Assembly (NCBI GenBank): GCA_964019335.1
Contig: OZ025726.1
Location: 248,001 to 312,000, forward strand
From: Diplonema japonicum
Lineage: Eukaryota > Euglenozoa > Diplonemea > Diplonemida > Diplonemidae
DNA: 64,000 nucleotides
Direction: 5' to 3'
Shown here one piece after another: positions 10,050 to 21,900 of the stretch. Each line of letters opens with the position of its first letter. Positions within the stretch are counted from its first letter, which is position 1. The position numbers and the translations under genes are program-made. The notes under the pieces are model-generated. The model was not told the origin of the DNA, ran no database searches, and worked only from the letters and a program-made list of their open reading frames with translations.

Positions 10050-10688
10050 CTAAACTTTCATCTTTTTTTTTTCAAAGATTATCGCGCACGAAGGGCACGG
10101 GGAAGGGGTCAACCGCCATCGTTTGGACGGGTTGGATCTGTGTTGGGGGGAAAACGTAAGAGTTTTTGATGAAAAGGTGTTGTAAAGCTGGAATCGACCC
10201 GGCGAAATGCGGGAGATCGCCCACCGCTCAGTCGGCGTGGAGTTCGGGGTCCAGTGAACGGCGCCCCCCCTGGCCGCACTGAGGTGCATGACAACACCTC
10301 TTTTGTTCATCGACGAAACAACGTAACCGGTTTTCGGTTGCTTTTGAATAATGATCTCCCCGTCACCCGGGGGGCGTAGCGGGTCATCGACTACCATACC
10401 CAGACGCATTCCCTTTATCTTCAATTCCACATCCACCACATCCTCCACATCCTGGCAATACACGTTCAGCCGCCGTGGTTGCTTCCTTCCTTTGAACACC
10501 GTTGTCCAACCTTTAGGTATAAGAACCCCTGCCAGCATCATGACCACAATCAACAACCGGTAGCCTAAAATGCATTTCACCGTGTTGCTGGTCGGCTTGC
10601 TGTTCTGAGATATAAAATAGGACGGGGTAGAGCTAGACTGGAGAGGCGTGAGAAGGGGACGGAATGTTCCCCATCGGTCTGCTGACAT
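10050..10688 (-). CDS. Small single-pass membrane protein, function unknown
   Basis: A 212-residue frame starting at an ATG with an A-rich leader a few bases upstream. A Ser/Thr-rich N-terminus is followed by one strong hydrophobic segment at about residues 42-58 (ILGYRLLIVVMMLAGVLI). The remaining ~150 residues look like a soluble beta-rich domain with many Arg, Gly and Val and little low complexity. I recognise no family. The positive charges after the hydrophobic segment do not settle the topology. The last residues (KKKMKV) read into an A-rich stretch, so the true C-terminus could differ if an intron begins there. Confidence 0.6.
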   Translation of the reverse strand: MSADRWGTFRPLLTPLQSSSTPSYFISQNSKPTSNTVKCILGYRLLIVVMMLAGVLIPKGWTTVFKGRKQPRRLNVYCQDVEDVVDVELKIKGMRLGMVVDDPLRPPGDGEIIIQKQPKTGYVVSSMNKRGVVMHLSAARGGAVHWTPNSTPTERWAISRISPGRFQLYNTFSSKTLTFSPQHRSNPSKRWRLTPSPCPSCAIIFEKKKMKV

Positions 10689-10858
10689 TTCCTTTTTTTT
10701 TTTTCTTTTTCTTTTTTTATTTTTCTAGAAAAATGCGTGTGTATATGAACCCCATTCTGTATTTTTTTTTTTTTGATTGGTGCTGTATAACAGGCGAATA
10801 GAGAACTTACTTCACAATTGTGTGATAGGAAAGTGTGGAAACACCTCGAGACGCATTT

Positions 10859-10899
<41 letters not shown>

Positions 10900-10911
10900 C
10901 CCGTTTCTTTT

Positions 10912-11271
10912 TTAAAATCGTACTTCCAGCCCCTCGTGCACGTTGTGAACCGTCTTGAACTCGGCATCGAAAACATGTTTGCACACACCGAAGCCCAGCG
11001 ATGCATCCTCGATACAGTCGTAAGACAACTCCCCTCGCTTTCCGTGGCAGAAGTTTCCGCATTCATTAGGCCTCGGTCTCACCACGTGGTCCTTATGCCC
11101 AATGAAACACAGGTCGGGCCCGATACCTCTAGATTTATCAGAGCGGTGTGCCCCGCAAACACAGTCTGATCTAACTTCACATTTCCTCTCCAAGTCAATC
11201 TGCTTGGCTCGCTTGACGGCTGTCGCCGTCTCTGCGAAAACGAGCAAAATCAACAGCAGAACGGATTTCAT
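10912..11271 (-). CDS. Secreted Cys-rich small protein
   Basis: A 119-residue frame with a classical signal peptide (MKSVLLLILLVFAETATA, cleavage near residue 18). The mature part has eight cysteines, compatible with four disulfides, and no second hydrophobic segment, so an extracellular or lumenal protein is expected. No family is recognised. The ATG at 11271 follows AAAAGAAA in the sense direction. The stop is followed by a long A-rich stretch, so a further 3' exon cannot be excluded. The first 19 bp of the gene are repeated about 178 bp upstream (11434-11452). Confidence 0.6.
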   Translation of the reverse strand: MKSVLLLILLVFAETATAVKRAKQIDLERKCEVRSDCVCGAHRSDKSRGIGPDLCFIGHKDHVVRPRPNECGNFCHGKRGELSYDCIEDASLGFGVCKHVFDAEFKTVHNVHEGLEVRF

Positions 11272-13626
11272 TTTCTTTTTTTTTGTCTTTTCTTTTTTTT
11301 TTTTTCTTTCTTCTTCTTGGTTTTTTTTTTTTAATTTAGGGGACTAAAAAAAAAAAAAAAAAAAGACGATGACACAAAAAAACCATAACAGTAACGGAGA
11401 GACAAATAAGGCGGGGGGGGGGGGGGGGTTTGTGCAGAACGGATTTCATTTTTTTTCTGTCTTTTTTTTTTTTTTTTTTTTGAATTCTTGCCATGAATCG
11501 CTGGTGTAATTCTTCGATTTTTTTTTTTGGAAGGCCCGAATCTAATCAGTGCCCAGAAAGGCCTTTGGTCCTCTTTTTTTTTTTTTTTTTTGTGCCCCCT
11601 CTCTGCATTGCAAGTTTTTTTTTTTTTGATAATTATTCTTCTTTCTCAGTAAGATCTTGTGCAGCAGGTCGGAATCGACCACTCAAACGAGAATCTCCTT
11701 TGCTGTTTAGGGAAAGTGTTTGAAAAACTTCCTTTTGTCATTCTCACACTTTTATATCAATTGTAGGGAAAAAAAGAAAAGGGGGGCGGGGGATCTGCGT
11801 TTTACCTTTCATACAACATTGGAAATTACTTCTATTTGTCACAAGAATCAAGCAGGCGAGAAGAAGAAAAGGAGAACCGAGAAGAGGTGAGATAGGAGTC
11901 CCATGGTGCTTCCTCTCATGAAGAAAGAGGAAAAACAGCACCTTTCCTCCTACGTGTTCCCTCGTTTTTTTTTGCTTTTTTTCTTTTTTTTTTCCTGCTG
12001 CAGCTAAAGTCAGAGTAGCTACAAAGTCTCTGAGTGTCCTGAAGAAGGGACCGGGTGCCGGAGGAAAGACGGTCTTTTTTTTTCTTTTTTTTTTCTCCCC
12101 TTCAATTGCTTCACATATTTGTGACCAGGTTACCAAGGTTTCGGGGGGGGGGGGGGGGGGGGGGGGTGTTACGTGATATTTTCTTTCCTTCGTTTTTTTT
12201 TTTTCTTTTTTTTTTTCTTTACGCGTTAAAAAATAGAAAAGTGGAGAGTGGGGGGATGGAGAGAAAAAGAGGTGCACGTAAAGCTACTATGTAAAGAGAG
12301 GTAAACTGGCCAGTAGACCAATGGCCTTTTCTTTTCTTTTCTTTTCTTTCTTTTTTTTTTTTGGTTAGGAAAAAAAAAAAGGAAAAAGAAAAAAAGAAAA
12401 AGAAAAAAAAGAGAGACATTTAAGGGTACCTGCGGTATGTGGCAGGACGCCTGACAAAGAAAAAAAAAGAAAAAAAATACCGTGAAGTGGAATGTCGGTC
12501 AAACTCCGGCCAGTCCGGAAGGTGTCCCTAAGGCTTTAATTTCTCAAACAGGAGATTATTTTTTTTTTCTTCTCGCTGCACGGTAGTAGTAGTCCACAAA
12601 AGGACTCGGACAATTTTGTCAGTCCGAGTTTTTTTCACTTTACAGTAAAGAAAAAAAAAAAATATCCGGAGGAAAAAAAAATAAAAGGTTAAAAAATCAG
12701 ATACCCTGAATCGACTCGAATAGGGCGCTTTGAGTACGGAAAAAAAAAGGAACTCAGGCACCCCCCCCCTCCTCTTCTTTTTTTTTTCTTCGAGCCCGGA
12801 TCCTGATCAAAACCCATACAGGTTTGATTGCCATTTAACAAAGGGAAGAGAAGAAATGGGGAAGGGGGGTTGTTTTCTGTGTGCTTTTTTTTTTTTTTTT
12901 TTTCTTCTTTTGTTTGTTTACACCATGTTGGGAGAATTGTTAAGCCAATGAATTTCTGTAGATATGCAATAGCTCAGCCCGCGTACAATTAGAGAAAGAA
13001 AGGAGAGGGGGGTAAGGGGGAGGGGAGGGGAGAAGGATGACTTGCTTTCTCGCTGCTTTTTCTTTTTTTTATTCGAAAAAATATTTCGTTTTAATACAAC
13101 TCCAACCAAAGTGTGTGGGAGTGGGGGGAAAAAAAAAAATAAAAAATAAAAAATAGAAATCACTTTTATTTCTGGCTGAAAAATCAGGCACGATTGCCGA
13201 TGCTGAGTTAAACATGAAGTTCTGCCGACACCTCAGTGGGTCAAGCATCAAATGGCAAGTGACTCCACACGTCAACACGTATCTAAGCTGTTGTGTGAGC
13301 CGCTTAAACCCCAGGAACCAGCAACAGTGGGTTGTGAAATAATAACGTATTTATGAAAATAAGATCTTGTATTTCACCGCAGAGGTATGTTTTTTTTTTT
13401 TTTTTTTCCTTCTTCTTTTCTTTTTTTGTCGTCAAAACCTAAATAAATATTTTAAAAAAACCCCCCCCGGTCTCAAAAAACCTGGCATCTATAAACCTTT
13501 CTTTATAAAAAAAAAAGAAAATCGTAATAACCGAATGGATTGTGTGCGTTACAAGAATAAAAAAAATGGGGAGGAGGGGGAAGGATGTTTCACCCAACGG
13601 AGAGAGAGAAGAAAAAAAAAAAAGCC
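11272..13626. other. Non-coding, homopolymer-rich interval
   Basis: About 2.35 kb dominated by poly-T, poly-A and poly-G runs, including about 24 G at 12143-12166. Open frames here are poly-Phe or poly-Lys artefacts. Three items stand out: a 19-bp repeat of the start of the secreted gene at 11434-11452, a stem-loop with a T run at 12604-12635, and a normal-complexity island at about 13170-13370. No tRNA or recognisable protein was found. Confidence 0.7.
12604..12635 (+). terminator. Stem-loop followed by T run (terminator-like)
   Basis: A perfect 8-bp stem (ACTCGGAC paired with GTCCGAGT) with a 10-nt loop, followed directly by seven T on the plus strand. It looks like the 3' end of a short RNA, or a Pol III-type stop. 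No RNA gene could be identified upstream, so the function is open. Confidence 0.35.
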
Positions 13627-14385
13627 CTAAACACCCTTCACAGGTGCGAGCATTCCTGTGTGGCACATCATGAAGGAGAATAAATCAGATACACAAGAAA
13701 CATGGTAGTCTAGCTCCATCTCTGCTATCTTCGCTCGGCTGCCGTGAAACAAGGCTGCAGTGATGTGTTTTTTTTTTTTTTTTTTTTTTCTTTTACCCCA
13801 TACCGGCATAGACAGAGGTCAGCCTCTGAGACAGCTCCCCCAAAGGTTCCTCTTTGCTGCTGAAGAGGTCGTTTCCCTCTTCTTCTCGCCAACCGCTTAC
13901 ATTGTATCCAGACACATTCTTGTCAAGCTTCTTGAGAATCTTCCTGGTTGCCGTTCGGTTCAGTTCCAGGAAAAATTTTAGCTCCTGGAGGCTGACGTAG
14001 GCATCCTTTATAGCGGTCTTCTTGACTGGTCTTCTGAGTCCAAGACTTTTTTCGTACCTTTTTTTTTTTTTTTTTTTTTTTTTTGCCCCTTCCGCATACG
14101 ATTCCACCTCCTCCTCACATTCCTTCATTGTTTCGTTGAAATAACCATCGAACTTCTGCACCTCCTCCTTGAACCCGCGCATCCACAATTCGATGTCGTC
14201 TTTTGTTGCTTCGCCACTGCCCTTCTGTGCGGGAAGAGGATGTTTATTTTTTTTTTCTTTTTCTGTCCGCGATATACCTTTATCACGCCAATCCTCTTCT
14301 TCAGCTTCTTGTAGTCCAACAAGTACTTCACGATGTCACCGTCAAAGACCTCTCTTTGCTCCCGGAGTCTTTGGCAGAATTTCAT
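13627..14385 (-). CDS. SPX-domain protein, four exons
   Basis: Exons on the minus strand: 14385-14278, 14224-14100, 14057-13804 and 13754-13627, giving 204 residues. Residues 1-36 (MKFCQRLREQ, then YLLDYKKLKKRIGVI) are a typical SPX N-terminus with the Lys cluster that binds inositol pyrophosphates. Exon 3 supplies the second conserved helix pair (FFLELNRTATRKILKKLDK). The tail from about residue 150 has no recognised domain: no VTC, EXS or RING part, so this is a stand-alone SPX protein, probably a phosphate-status sensor (inference). Introns are 53, 42 and 49 nt with donors GTATAT, GTATGC and GTATGG. The second is mostly poly-A and stays open as poly-Lys if retained. The ATG follows 15 genomic A residues. 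The joins are frame-consistent. Confidence 0.75.
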
Positions 14386-15309
14386 TTTTTTTTTTTTTTT
14401 GCTCCTTTTTTTTTTTATTCTGCCTTTTTTCTCTTGAGGCTGACAAAGCCATGGTCGGAAGAGGTTTTTCTTGCTCTTTTCCTTCATGTTTACGTTTCTT
14501 TCTTCACACGCTTTTTTTGAACCCGAAGACCGTTGTGAAGATGCGAAGAATAGCTGCAATAACAATTGAAAGATTGTCACACATGGCCAGGCAACAGTGA
14601 GTTCGGCTGATTCACATTTCTGGAAAGGCACGTTCTAGGCAAAAGCCTGAATTGTACTGCTGTATGTGCTTATTGACAGGAACTCTACTTTTCTTTCCCC
14701 GTGAGCAAGGAGGAAAAGAAAAGAAAACAACGTACTAAACAAAACAAAACTAGTAAAGGAAAAAGAGAACAGAAACCCCACTTCGAGCCGAACACCTTTG
14801 GAAAAGGCATTTGCAAACCCGAGGGAGGACGAAGAGAACAGAACTTACGGAAAGGAGGATCCTCGTGAGTCAACACAGTTTTGTTGGTTTTTTGCTTTTT
14901 GTTATTTTGGATTCGGTTTCTTCTGTACTACTATACTTGGAAGAGAGGGCAGCGGAAAGGTCTCCTTAGATTCAATGAGTGTATTTTTTTTTTTTTTCTT
15001 TTTTCCTCCGTTCATTAAACACAAACTTCGATGCAATGAAAAGAAATTAAAGGATGGAGAAACAGGAATCCACGATACACGTTCAGAGTGTCTCGAAGGA
15101 AAAGAAAGAGGAAAGAAAGGATAAAAATGACACAGGCTCTCGTGTACTCAACGAAAAAGACCTATCAGAGGACAGGCTCCATTTCAGTGCACTGTCTGAG
15201 CCACAAAAGACAATGTGAAAGTTCATAAAAGAAACTGTTTTCGTTGTTCAAAGAGTTGCAGCACAACACTCTGGAAAAAAAACGAACGTGATGAGTTATT
15301 TAAAAAAAT
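14386..15309. other. Intergenic interval, nothing recognised
   Basis: About 920 bp between the SPX gene and the tRNA. Parts (14500-14660 and 15120-15290) have normal base complexity, but no frame resembles a protein and no RNA family is recognised. They may be UTR or unrecognised small RNA. Confidence 0.6.
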
Positions 15310-15381
15310 GCGAGGTGCCAGGATCGAACTGACGACCTTAGGATTATGAGACCTACGCGCTGCCGACTGCGCCAACCTCGC
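15310..15381 (-). tRNA. tRNA-Met (CAT), elongator type
   Basis: A 72-nt cloverleaf. The acceptor stem pairs GCGAGGT with the complementary 3' end. The D arm carries the A-box-like TGGCGCAGTCGG, the anticodon loop reads CTCATAA (CAU), and the T arm GTTCGATCC supplies the B box. There is no intron and no encoded CCA. Seven T on the minus strand follow immediately (15308-15302) as a Pol III terminator. Its sequence resembles eukaryotic elongator rather than initiator tRNA-Met. It lies in the same orientation as the surrounding protein genes, about 40 bp from the stop codon of the next one. Confidence 0.93.
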
Positions 15382-15420
15382 TCACGGGATTTTACCCGAG
15401 CGTTTTTTGCGGTTTGCTTT

Positions 15421-15877
15421 TCAACTAAATGACGATTTATAACGAAAAGAACCCCTTCCCTTTGGGGATCTGTTGGCAGCACTCGCCCCAATGCTGCTGT
15501 TGTCATCCCAGATGTTCTGTTCCTGGAGGAGGGTGGTCTCGATGTTCCCATCCGTGATAATTGTATTCTTTCGGGTTCGAGTGGGCTTCAAGGGTTGCTC
15601 GAAACCGGCACTGACAGGCGATGTTAAATCAGGTGGTTTGTACCTATTCAAAGGATGTGAGTTCCTCGGTGCAGTGACAGCAGTAGTAAACGTACCACTG
15701 GTATCTGACCGGGTCATGGCATCGAGCTCCACGAAGGAAGGCTTTTCACTCAGCTCGTAGAGCTCCTCCTCTGGAGGATCGGACGAGAGAACAGTGGGAG
15801 CTGCGTCGGAGTTCTTCATGGCTTTCGCTTTCTTCGCTTTAATTTTATTCGCACTGGAAAAAAAAAAGTTAGATTCT

Positions 15878-15908
<31 letters not shown>

Positions 15909-18900
15909 GGATTTCATACAGAACAGCTTCATCGGAGATGGATTCCATCCTCAACCAAAGCTTCAGGTCAAACTTTGTGAACTTCCCATCGCCGTCCTTG
16001 TCCAACGCCTCTGAGATCACAGGGATAATACTCGTCAGAATGTAGTACAGGAAAAGCCCAAGCGTTGCAAAGGTTACAATCGCCAGAACGGCCGTAAGGC
16101 AGTTGCGCAATGCCGAAGGCATATCTTTCCAGTTGTAGAGAAGACCAAGGTTCAAAGTGAAAGAGATGACACCAAGGCTCAGAGCTTCTAGGTTGTTGTA
16201 GGGCGCAAGACCATCCAGTTGATACGGTTTTACGTACAGCTGCAGTACTAAGCAAGCCGTGATAACCCATATGGCCACATACGACTGCAAAGCGTCGTTG
16301 CTTGGATCACTGTCGTCTTTCCCGTTGATGAAAACAGCAATGATACCCAAAGCGAGCTTGCGAAGCATGATCACTGCTTGCCAGAACCAGGATCTTTTTG
16401 TGAAGCCGCCCATTAAGAAGATGAACATCACGTAGGTCTGCTTGTAACCCTTCTTCTTCCACACTGATTTCACAAACGCCACGAAAACGATTGGGATCCC
16501 AAGCCCGTAGCCTATCAACCCCAGCGTGGCGAAAAGCTTGTAGGTGCCGTATTTCCCAGTGCTACAATCAATGCTCTGGTCGATTGCTAGGAACGAGCTG
16601 TTATTATAAATATTACGAGCGAGAAAAAAAAGAAAAAAAAAAGAGGGGGTAATACCTTTTCCCGATCCTGGTGTGCCCCCATTCCCCATCAGGTTGAATC
16701 TCATGAATCGTCTCAAAGTAAGTGTTGCAGCGAAGCATCACAGCCGCTTGATTAATAAGCGTTGGGTAAAGAACGAAGAGACAAACTGACATTGTCGTCA
16801 GCAAAACCTGTTATGGATTTTTTTTTTTTTTTTTTTTTTTGAACTTTTTTTTTTTGCGTATTTACCTGAGAAAATTTGTAGGTGTAGATGTTGTTGAGAA
16901 CACGTTCGTCCTCGAGAAGAAGGGCTTCGTCGTCGGCGTTGACCTCGTGCTGCCTGCTGAGCTGCTGGATTTCCTCCTCGGCCTTCTTGTCGTACATGAG
17001 GGATGGGTTGACTGTACGTCTAATGACGATGACCGCAAAGACAATTCCAGCAATGAGAAGCGGGAAAACCGGGAGCATCATGTACCCTGTGAAATATGTG
17101 TAGTAGTCACCACCCATATCCCGCATGAGACAGTCAAGGGCTGAGAACCCGTCGACACTCAGGGTGCTTCCTTGCGATTGCATGTCAAACACGTCCTTTG
17201 TGAACTGCGACCAATTGTCAGAGAAGTCACCCACACTACCCGCTTGCAAGTGTGAAACAAATATTCTCCCCACGATTGTATGTGCAGAGTCAACTGTCTT
17301 CCCCAAGGTCATGATAATCCACACAATCAGCACGCACAGTACAATGAAGAACACAATTGCTACGGCCGTGATATTACGCGAATTACTGCTGCACTTTACG
17401 CAGCCTGAGGGGCTCTTGCCGTACCCCTCAACGCACACCTCACAGACCGGTCCCGTCATGCCGTCTTTGCATAGATCATCTCCTCCGGCAGCACCGCCGA
17501 TGCACGATGCCGAGTTCTTGCATTTGTAAAACGTCGTTGTGTTCTCGTTTGCACGCCAGTACCCTGGCTCAGTAAGAACTTCGCTGCTCCCGTTGCACAA
17601 CCCGCCAGGCTTCGGACACTCCGCACAGTGCTCTGTCCAATCGACTGAGTACTCTGTGATGTCACAGCCTACTTTTTGCATCTCATCAGACAGAACCCAT
17701 CCCAGATCCGGGCGTTCTGGAATGCTGAAATTGAGCTTGTACACAGTCCCGTAGACTGCCCTTATGGCGATGCCCTCAAAGCTCATGACCCCGTTCTGGT
17801 CGTTCGACCCTGTCTGTTTGCTAGGGAAGATCTGCCCATGGCTGTAATTCTTCGGATCGGACGTCAACTGCGCCACCGATGTTAGAACGCTTGCGGAATT
17901 CCTGACGGGGTTCCCGATTTCATCCGCCTGCGTAATGACAGGTTGAGACGGGAGGTTCGCGAAACCCGACGGGATGTACTTCGAAGGCTGGTCCTGAACG
18001 ATAAGCCGCACAGGGTCGCCCTCTGTGACGGAGAATGTGACCGTGGCTTCCCACACGGCAGAAGACGAGGGTACGGTGTTGGACGTGGAGAGACGCAGGA
18101 CTAAAGTACCTGTGATAGGGTTCTCGATGGCGAGACCTTGCATGATGCAGGACCCAGCGTCAGTGGTGCAAGACCCGCCTTGAAGGTTGACCTTTGTCGC
18201 TGAGTTGACCGTGTCGATGGTCCTGCCGTCTTCCTCGGCGGTGTACTGCACAACCTCAACAGTCACGACCCTCTTTTCTTTGTCGTATTCTTCAACGGTG
18301 TGCCCTTCGCTGTCGATCACCTGCACCACCATCTCGGAGATGCCGGTTGAGAGAGCAGCTTTCAGCACGGTTGCATCGGTGCTCACCTTCAGGTTGGCAG
18401 GGTCGCCGACAATGACATACGGTACTTGCTGGCTGCTGTATATCTGCCCATCGAGTGTTATATCCAGGAAGGAAGGGTTCTTCGAAGGTCCGGTAACGCC
18501 GTCTGCAGTCCCCGGCTGCTTGCACTGCACGGAATACGGGTTGATGAACGTCACCATTGCAGAGCCTTTGCTTATGTACTCTGTTGTGTTGTCGTAGAAC
18601 TTGCATGCTAAGCAGTGGTCGCATCCTGCTGTCTGCTGGAACCCGTACCCCTTGACGGTCACGATGATGTCGTTGCTCGCCTCGTCCTGCCCTGTGTGGA
18701 AGCCTTTATTTGGTCTCGTCTCGTTGATCGACGCGCTGTGCAGCCTCACCACACGCATCTCGTTGTTCGTGAGAGTGTTCGTGCTGCCGTATGCCGTCAC
18801 TTCCAGTGGATCACCCACACACGATGTAGAGGTGCTGGTCACAGCATCGGTGCGGCACCGCATCAGCGTCTTGTTCACCACTATCGCGGTCTGGAAGTCC

Positions 18901-21900
18901 GCGTTGGCAAAACTGCATGCAGAGGTATACACCCCCGATGCCTCCGGCCCAATAAGGTCAAGCGGGGCAAAACCATTCCCTCGAATTTCCATGAGGGTCC
19001 CGCCCTTTGTGTCAGAAACGGGTGGGTAGATTTCATGGACCTCGTATAGGAGAAAAGGTATGAGTCTGAGGAGATTGCCGTCGGTGAGGCCGTAGATTAT
19101 ACGCCAAGAGCTGGCAGGAAAGAGTGCGGTGATGCGTTCCGCGACAAAACCACTTGATGTGATGGTGAAGGTGAGATCGAGTTCACCATACATGATGGGC
19201 GACAGGCCTTTACCCGCTACATCGATGAAGCTGTACTTCGTGGCAGTGGAGGGCTCACCCAGCACGTTGACCGTCACATACGCCACATCTGTGTACTCGT
19301 CAACAGCGATCGCAGACCCATGGATACGTGTCAGCGACAGCATTACGGTGTTCATCTTCGCATTCAGATTGAGCACTGTAACACCTGTCCCTCTTTCGCC
19401 TTCAATGGTCCCAAGCAGGGCGTCTTTGTAGTATGTTATCCTGCTCATCAGAATGCACTCCACCTGGTCACATGGTGCACCCGGCTGAAACACTGCTGTG
19501 TTCAGGACACGTTGGCTCGTGCACATCTTGTCCACTTCAAGCACTGCCCAGTTCCCGTCCACACCCGTCCCACTCACGTATATTTTGCTCCCTGAGTAGT
19601 CTGCTGCAATGCTGGTGGCGTTTGTCAGATACTTCGCAAGGTCCAACGACTGACAGGTCACTGCTTTGGTGGTCAGGTCGATGACTCGGAGTGACAGCTT
19701 GCCAGAAACTTGTAACAGGGATCCAAGGATGGTCTGGTCGCGGGCCTTTGTTGTGGCTATCTGTGTCGCGTCAGTGAGGCTGGAATCAACAAGCAGCAAA
19801 GACGCTCGTGAGAATGAGATACCGCCCTGCTGTACGCTGGGCATTTCGTACACACGAACACCGTTGCACTCCGGCACCATCATGTAAATAGTAATTAAGT
19901 TCTTCGTGACAAAGGTAACGGTGCCCGTCTGTCCTGATGTGCACCCGAAGTGTCCATCGCTGGTTGTGTTCAAGACAGGGAAAGACTGGTTGTTCCCTTG
20001 CTTCACACGCATCGATATGACGGCCAGCTTCTCCCCGCCAGCGTAGATGTATCCCTCCTCTTCGTCGACGTACAAAGCAGAAGGGGGCTGCATCTCCAGC
20101 CTCGGGTCGATGGTCCCTATTCTGGTGATGGGGATGTGTTTTCCGTTGCATTGAAGTCCCACGTAGCCGGTTTTGCACGCCTCGCAGTTCTTCCCAGACC
20201 AATAGCCCTTGATGGGGTCTGAGAAACAAGTGCAGGGCACTCCCGAGCTGCGGTCACAAGTTCCGTGCGTTGAGCAGTCGCAGGGCATGTCGCAGAGAGC
20301 ACCCCACCACATTTCTTTGCACTCCACACAGCCTGTTGAGATGTTGGCCCAGTGACCAGTTGCGTCGTCGATGCAAGCGCAGTCGCCGTTTGCATCGCAC
20401 ATCCAGTGGTTCAGGTGTTGACATTTTGCAGCGTCGCACTTCACCAAGCAGTCGTCCCCGTAGTAGTCCATGTTGCATGCACAGTCACCACTGTTGCCGC
20501 TTCCCCAGTTGCAGACACCATTGTTGCTGCATATCCCGGAGGAACCCGGGAGACCTGTTGTGGCATCGACCCCATTACAAGACTGTGTGCAGTCTTCGCC
20601 AAACCAGTTCTCTTTGCACTGGCAAGCCGTGCCTGCCGTCTCCCCGGTGACGAACCCAGAGCTTGTTGTTAAACCGCACGTTAAGCTGCAGTCGCTGCTG
20701 TACTTCCCGGGCAAACACTTCTCGCAGTGGTCACCCGTCCAGCCAGCTTCACAAATACACACACCGCTGATATCACAGTGTCCGTGGGCCTCTTGTGTCC
20801 CGTTCACAGACAGCGTGCAGTCGCAGGGGACGTTGCACGCCATGCCTACGTACCCCAGTGCACACCCTGTCGATGTTGGTAGCAAACATGCCACTTGGCA
20901 ATCGCAACCCCCCAGCACATTGGGAGGCTTCGGAGCGCCGTTTGCTACTACGTAACCATAATCGAAGCATCTGTTCCCACCGCAGGGCCTTCCTTTCGCA
21001 TCGACGGGGCAGGCAACGGAGCAGTCACCTCCTGCGTAGCCGTCATAGCAGATGCACTCCAAAGTGTCGGGGTTGCATGCACCCCTTCCAGGACCCCCGC
21101 AAGGGGCCGTACCCCCCGGACACTGCATGGAGCAGTCTGCTGACCCGAAGCCCAGCTCGCACACACAGTCATTTGGATTACCTAGTGGCACCTTGTTCGT
21201 TTCAATGCACTCTCCGTGTCCTGAACACTTCCCGGCTGGTGTGCCCACCCCTTTGCATGTCTGCGAGCAGAGATTAGGATCTCCCACAGGTGACCAGGTG
21301 CCTGGGGCACAGCTATTACAGCTTCCACCAACAGCGGACGTTTGACATGCGTCCCCGCACCATGTCGTGTCACAGAAGCACTGCCCTTCTAAGCATGTGC
21401 CGTGGCCGTTGCATTCTGTAGCTCCCGGACAGGGCAGGTGGCACCCACGGGATGTTCCTGTGGGTCTGCCTGACCAGCCTGTTTTGCATGTATCACAGAG
21501 TGGTCCGTTCCAGTAGCCTTCGGTAGCACTGGAGTGGCAAGTGCATGTGGCAGTGTTTTGATCGCATTTACCATTCCCTGAACACGGGGGGTTTGGGCTT
21601 CCTTTGCCCGGACACAACATTTGGCATGCTGCCTCGTCGCCAGGCGTTTGAGAATGCGCGTAGCCGATGAAGCACGTACAAGTTCCGTCCCTGTTGCAGA
21701 CGCCATTGCCACCGCATGAGAGACCGATGGAGTTGACGGGACACTTGTCGGCGCAGAGGGGGCCGGTTTTCCCGTCGACGCACTCAGTACACCCAGGCAG
21801 TTTGAAGTCGGCGTTGAGGCAGGTACAGCTACCGTCGGGGAGGCAGGTTCCGGTGCCCCCGCATTCGTGTGTAGCATTGCTGCCGGCACACCTGACGCTG

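Noticed and set aside
11655-11700. tRNA-like T-arm (GGTCGGAATCGACC)
   Set aside because: No matching acceptor stem, anticodon arm or D arm can be folded around it.
13214-13342. Plus-strand 42-residue frame starting MKFC, similar to the SPX start
   Set aside because: The similarity ends after four residues and the Lys cluster of SPX is missing.
15880-15908. Poly-Lys segment read in the TRP-like protein
   Set aside because: It is flanked by GTATGA and by a TCTAAC...CCAG acceptor, and removal restores a continuous tail. It is an intron, like the poly-Lys and poly-Phe stretches in the EMC3, GH31, SLC6 and SLC35 genes.
16752-16865. Separate C-terminus of the EGF protein ending at 16752
   Set aside because: The tail reads through a poly-A intron into a wrong frame. 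Splicing at 16865/16808 continues into the membrane region.
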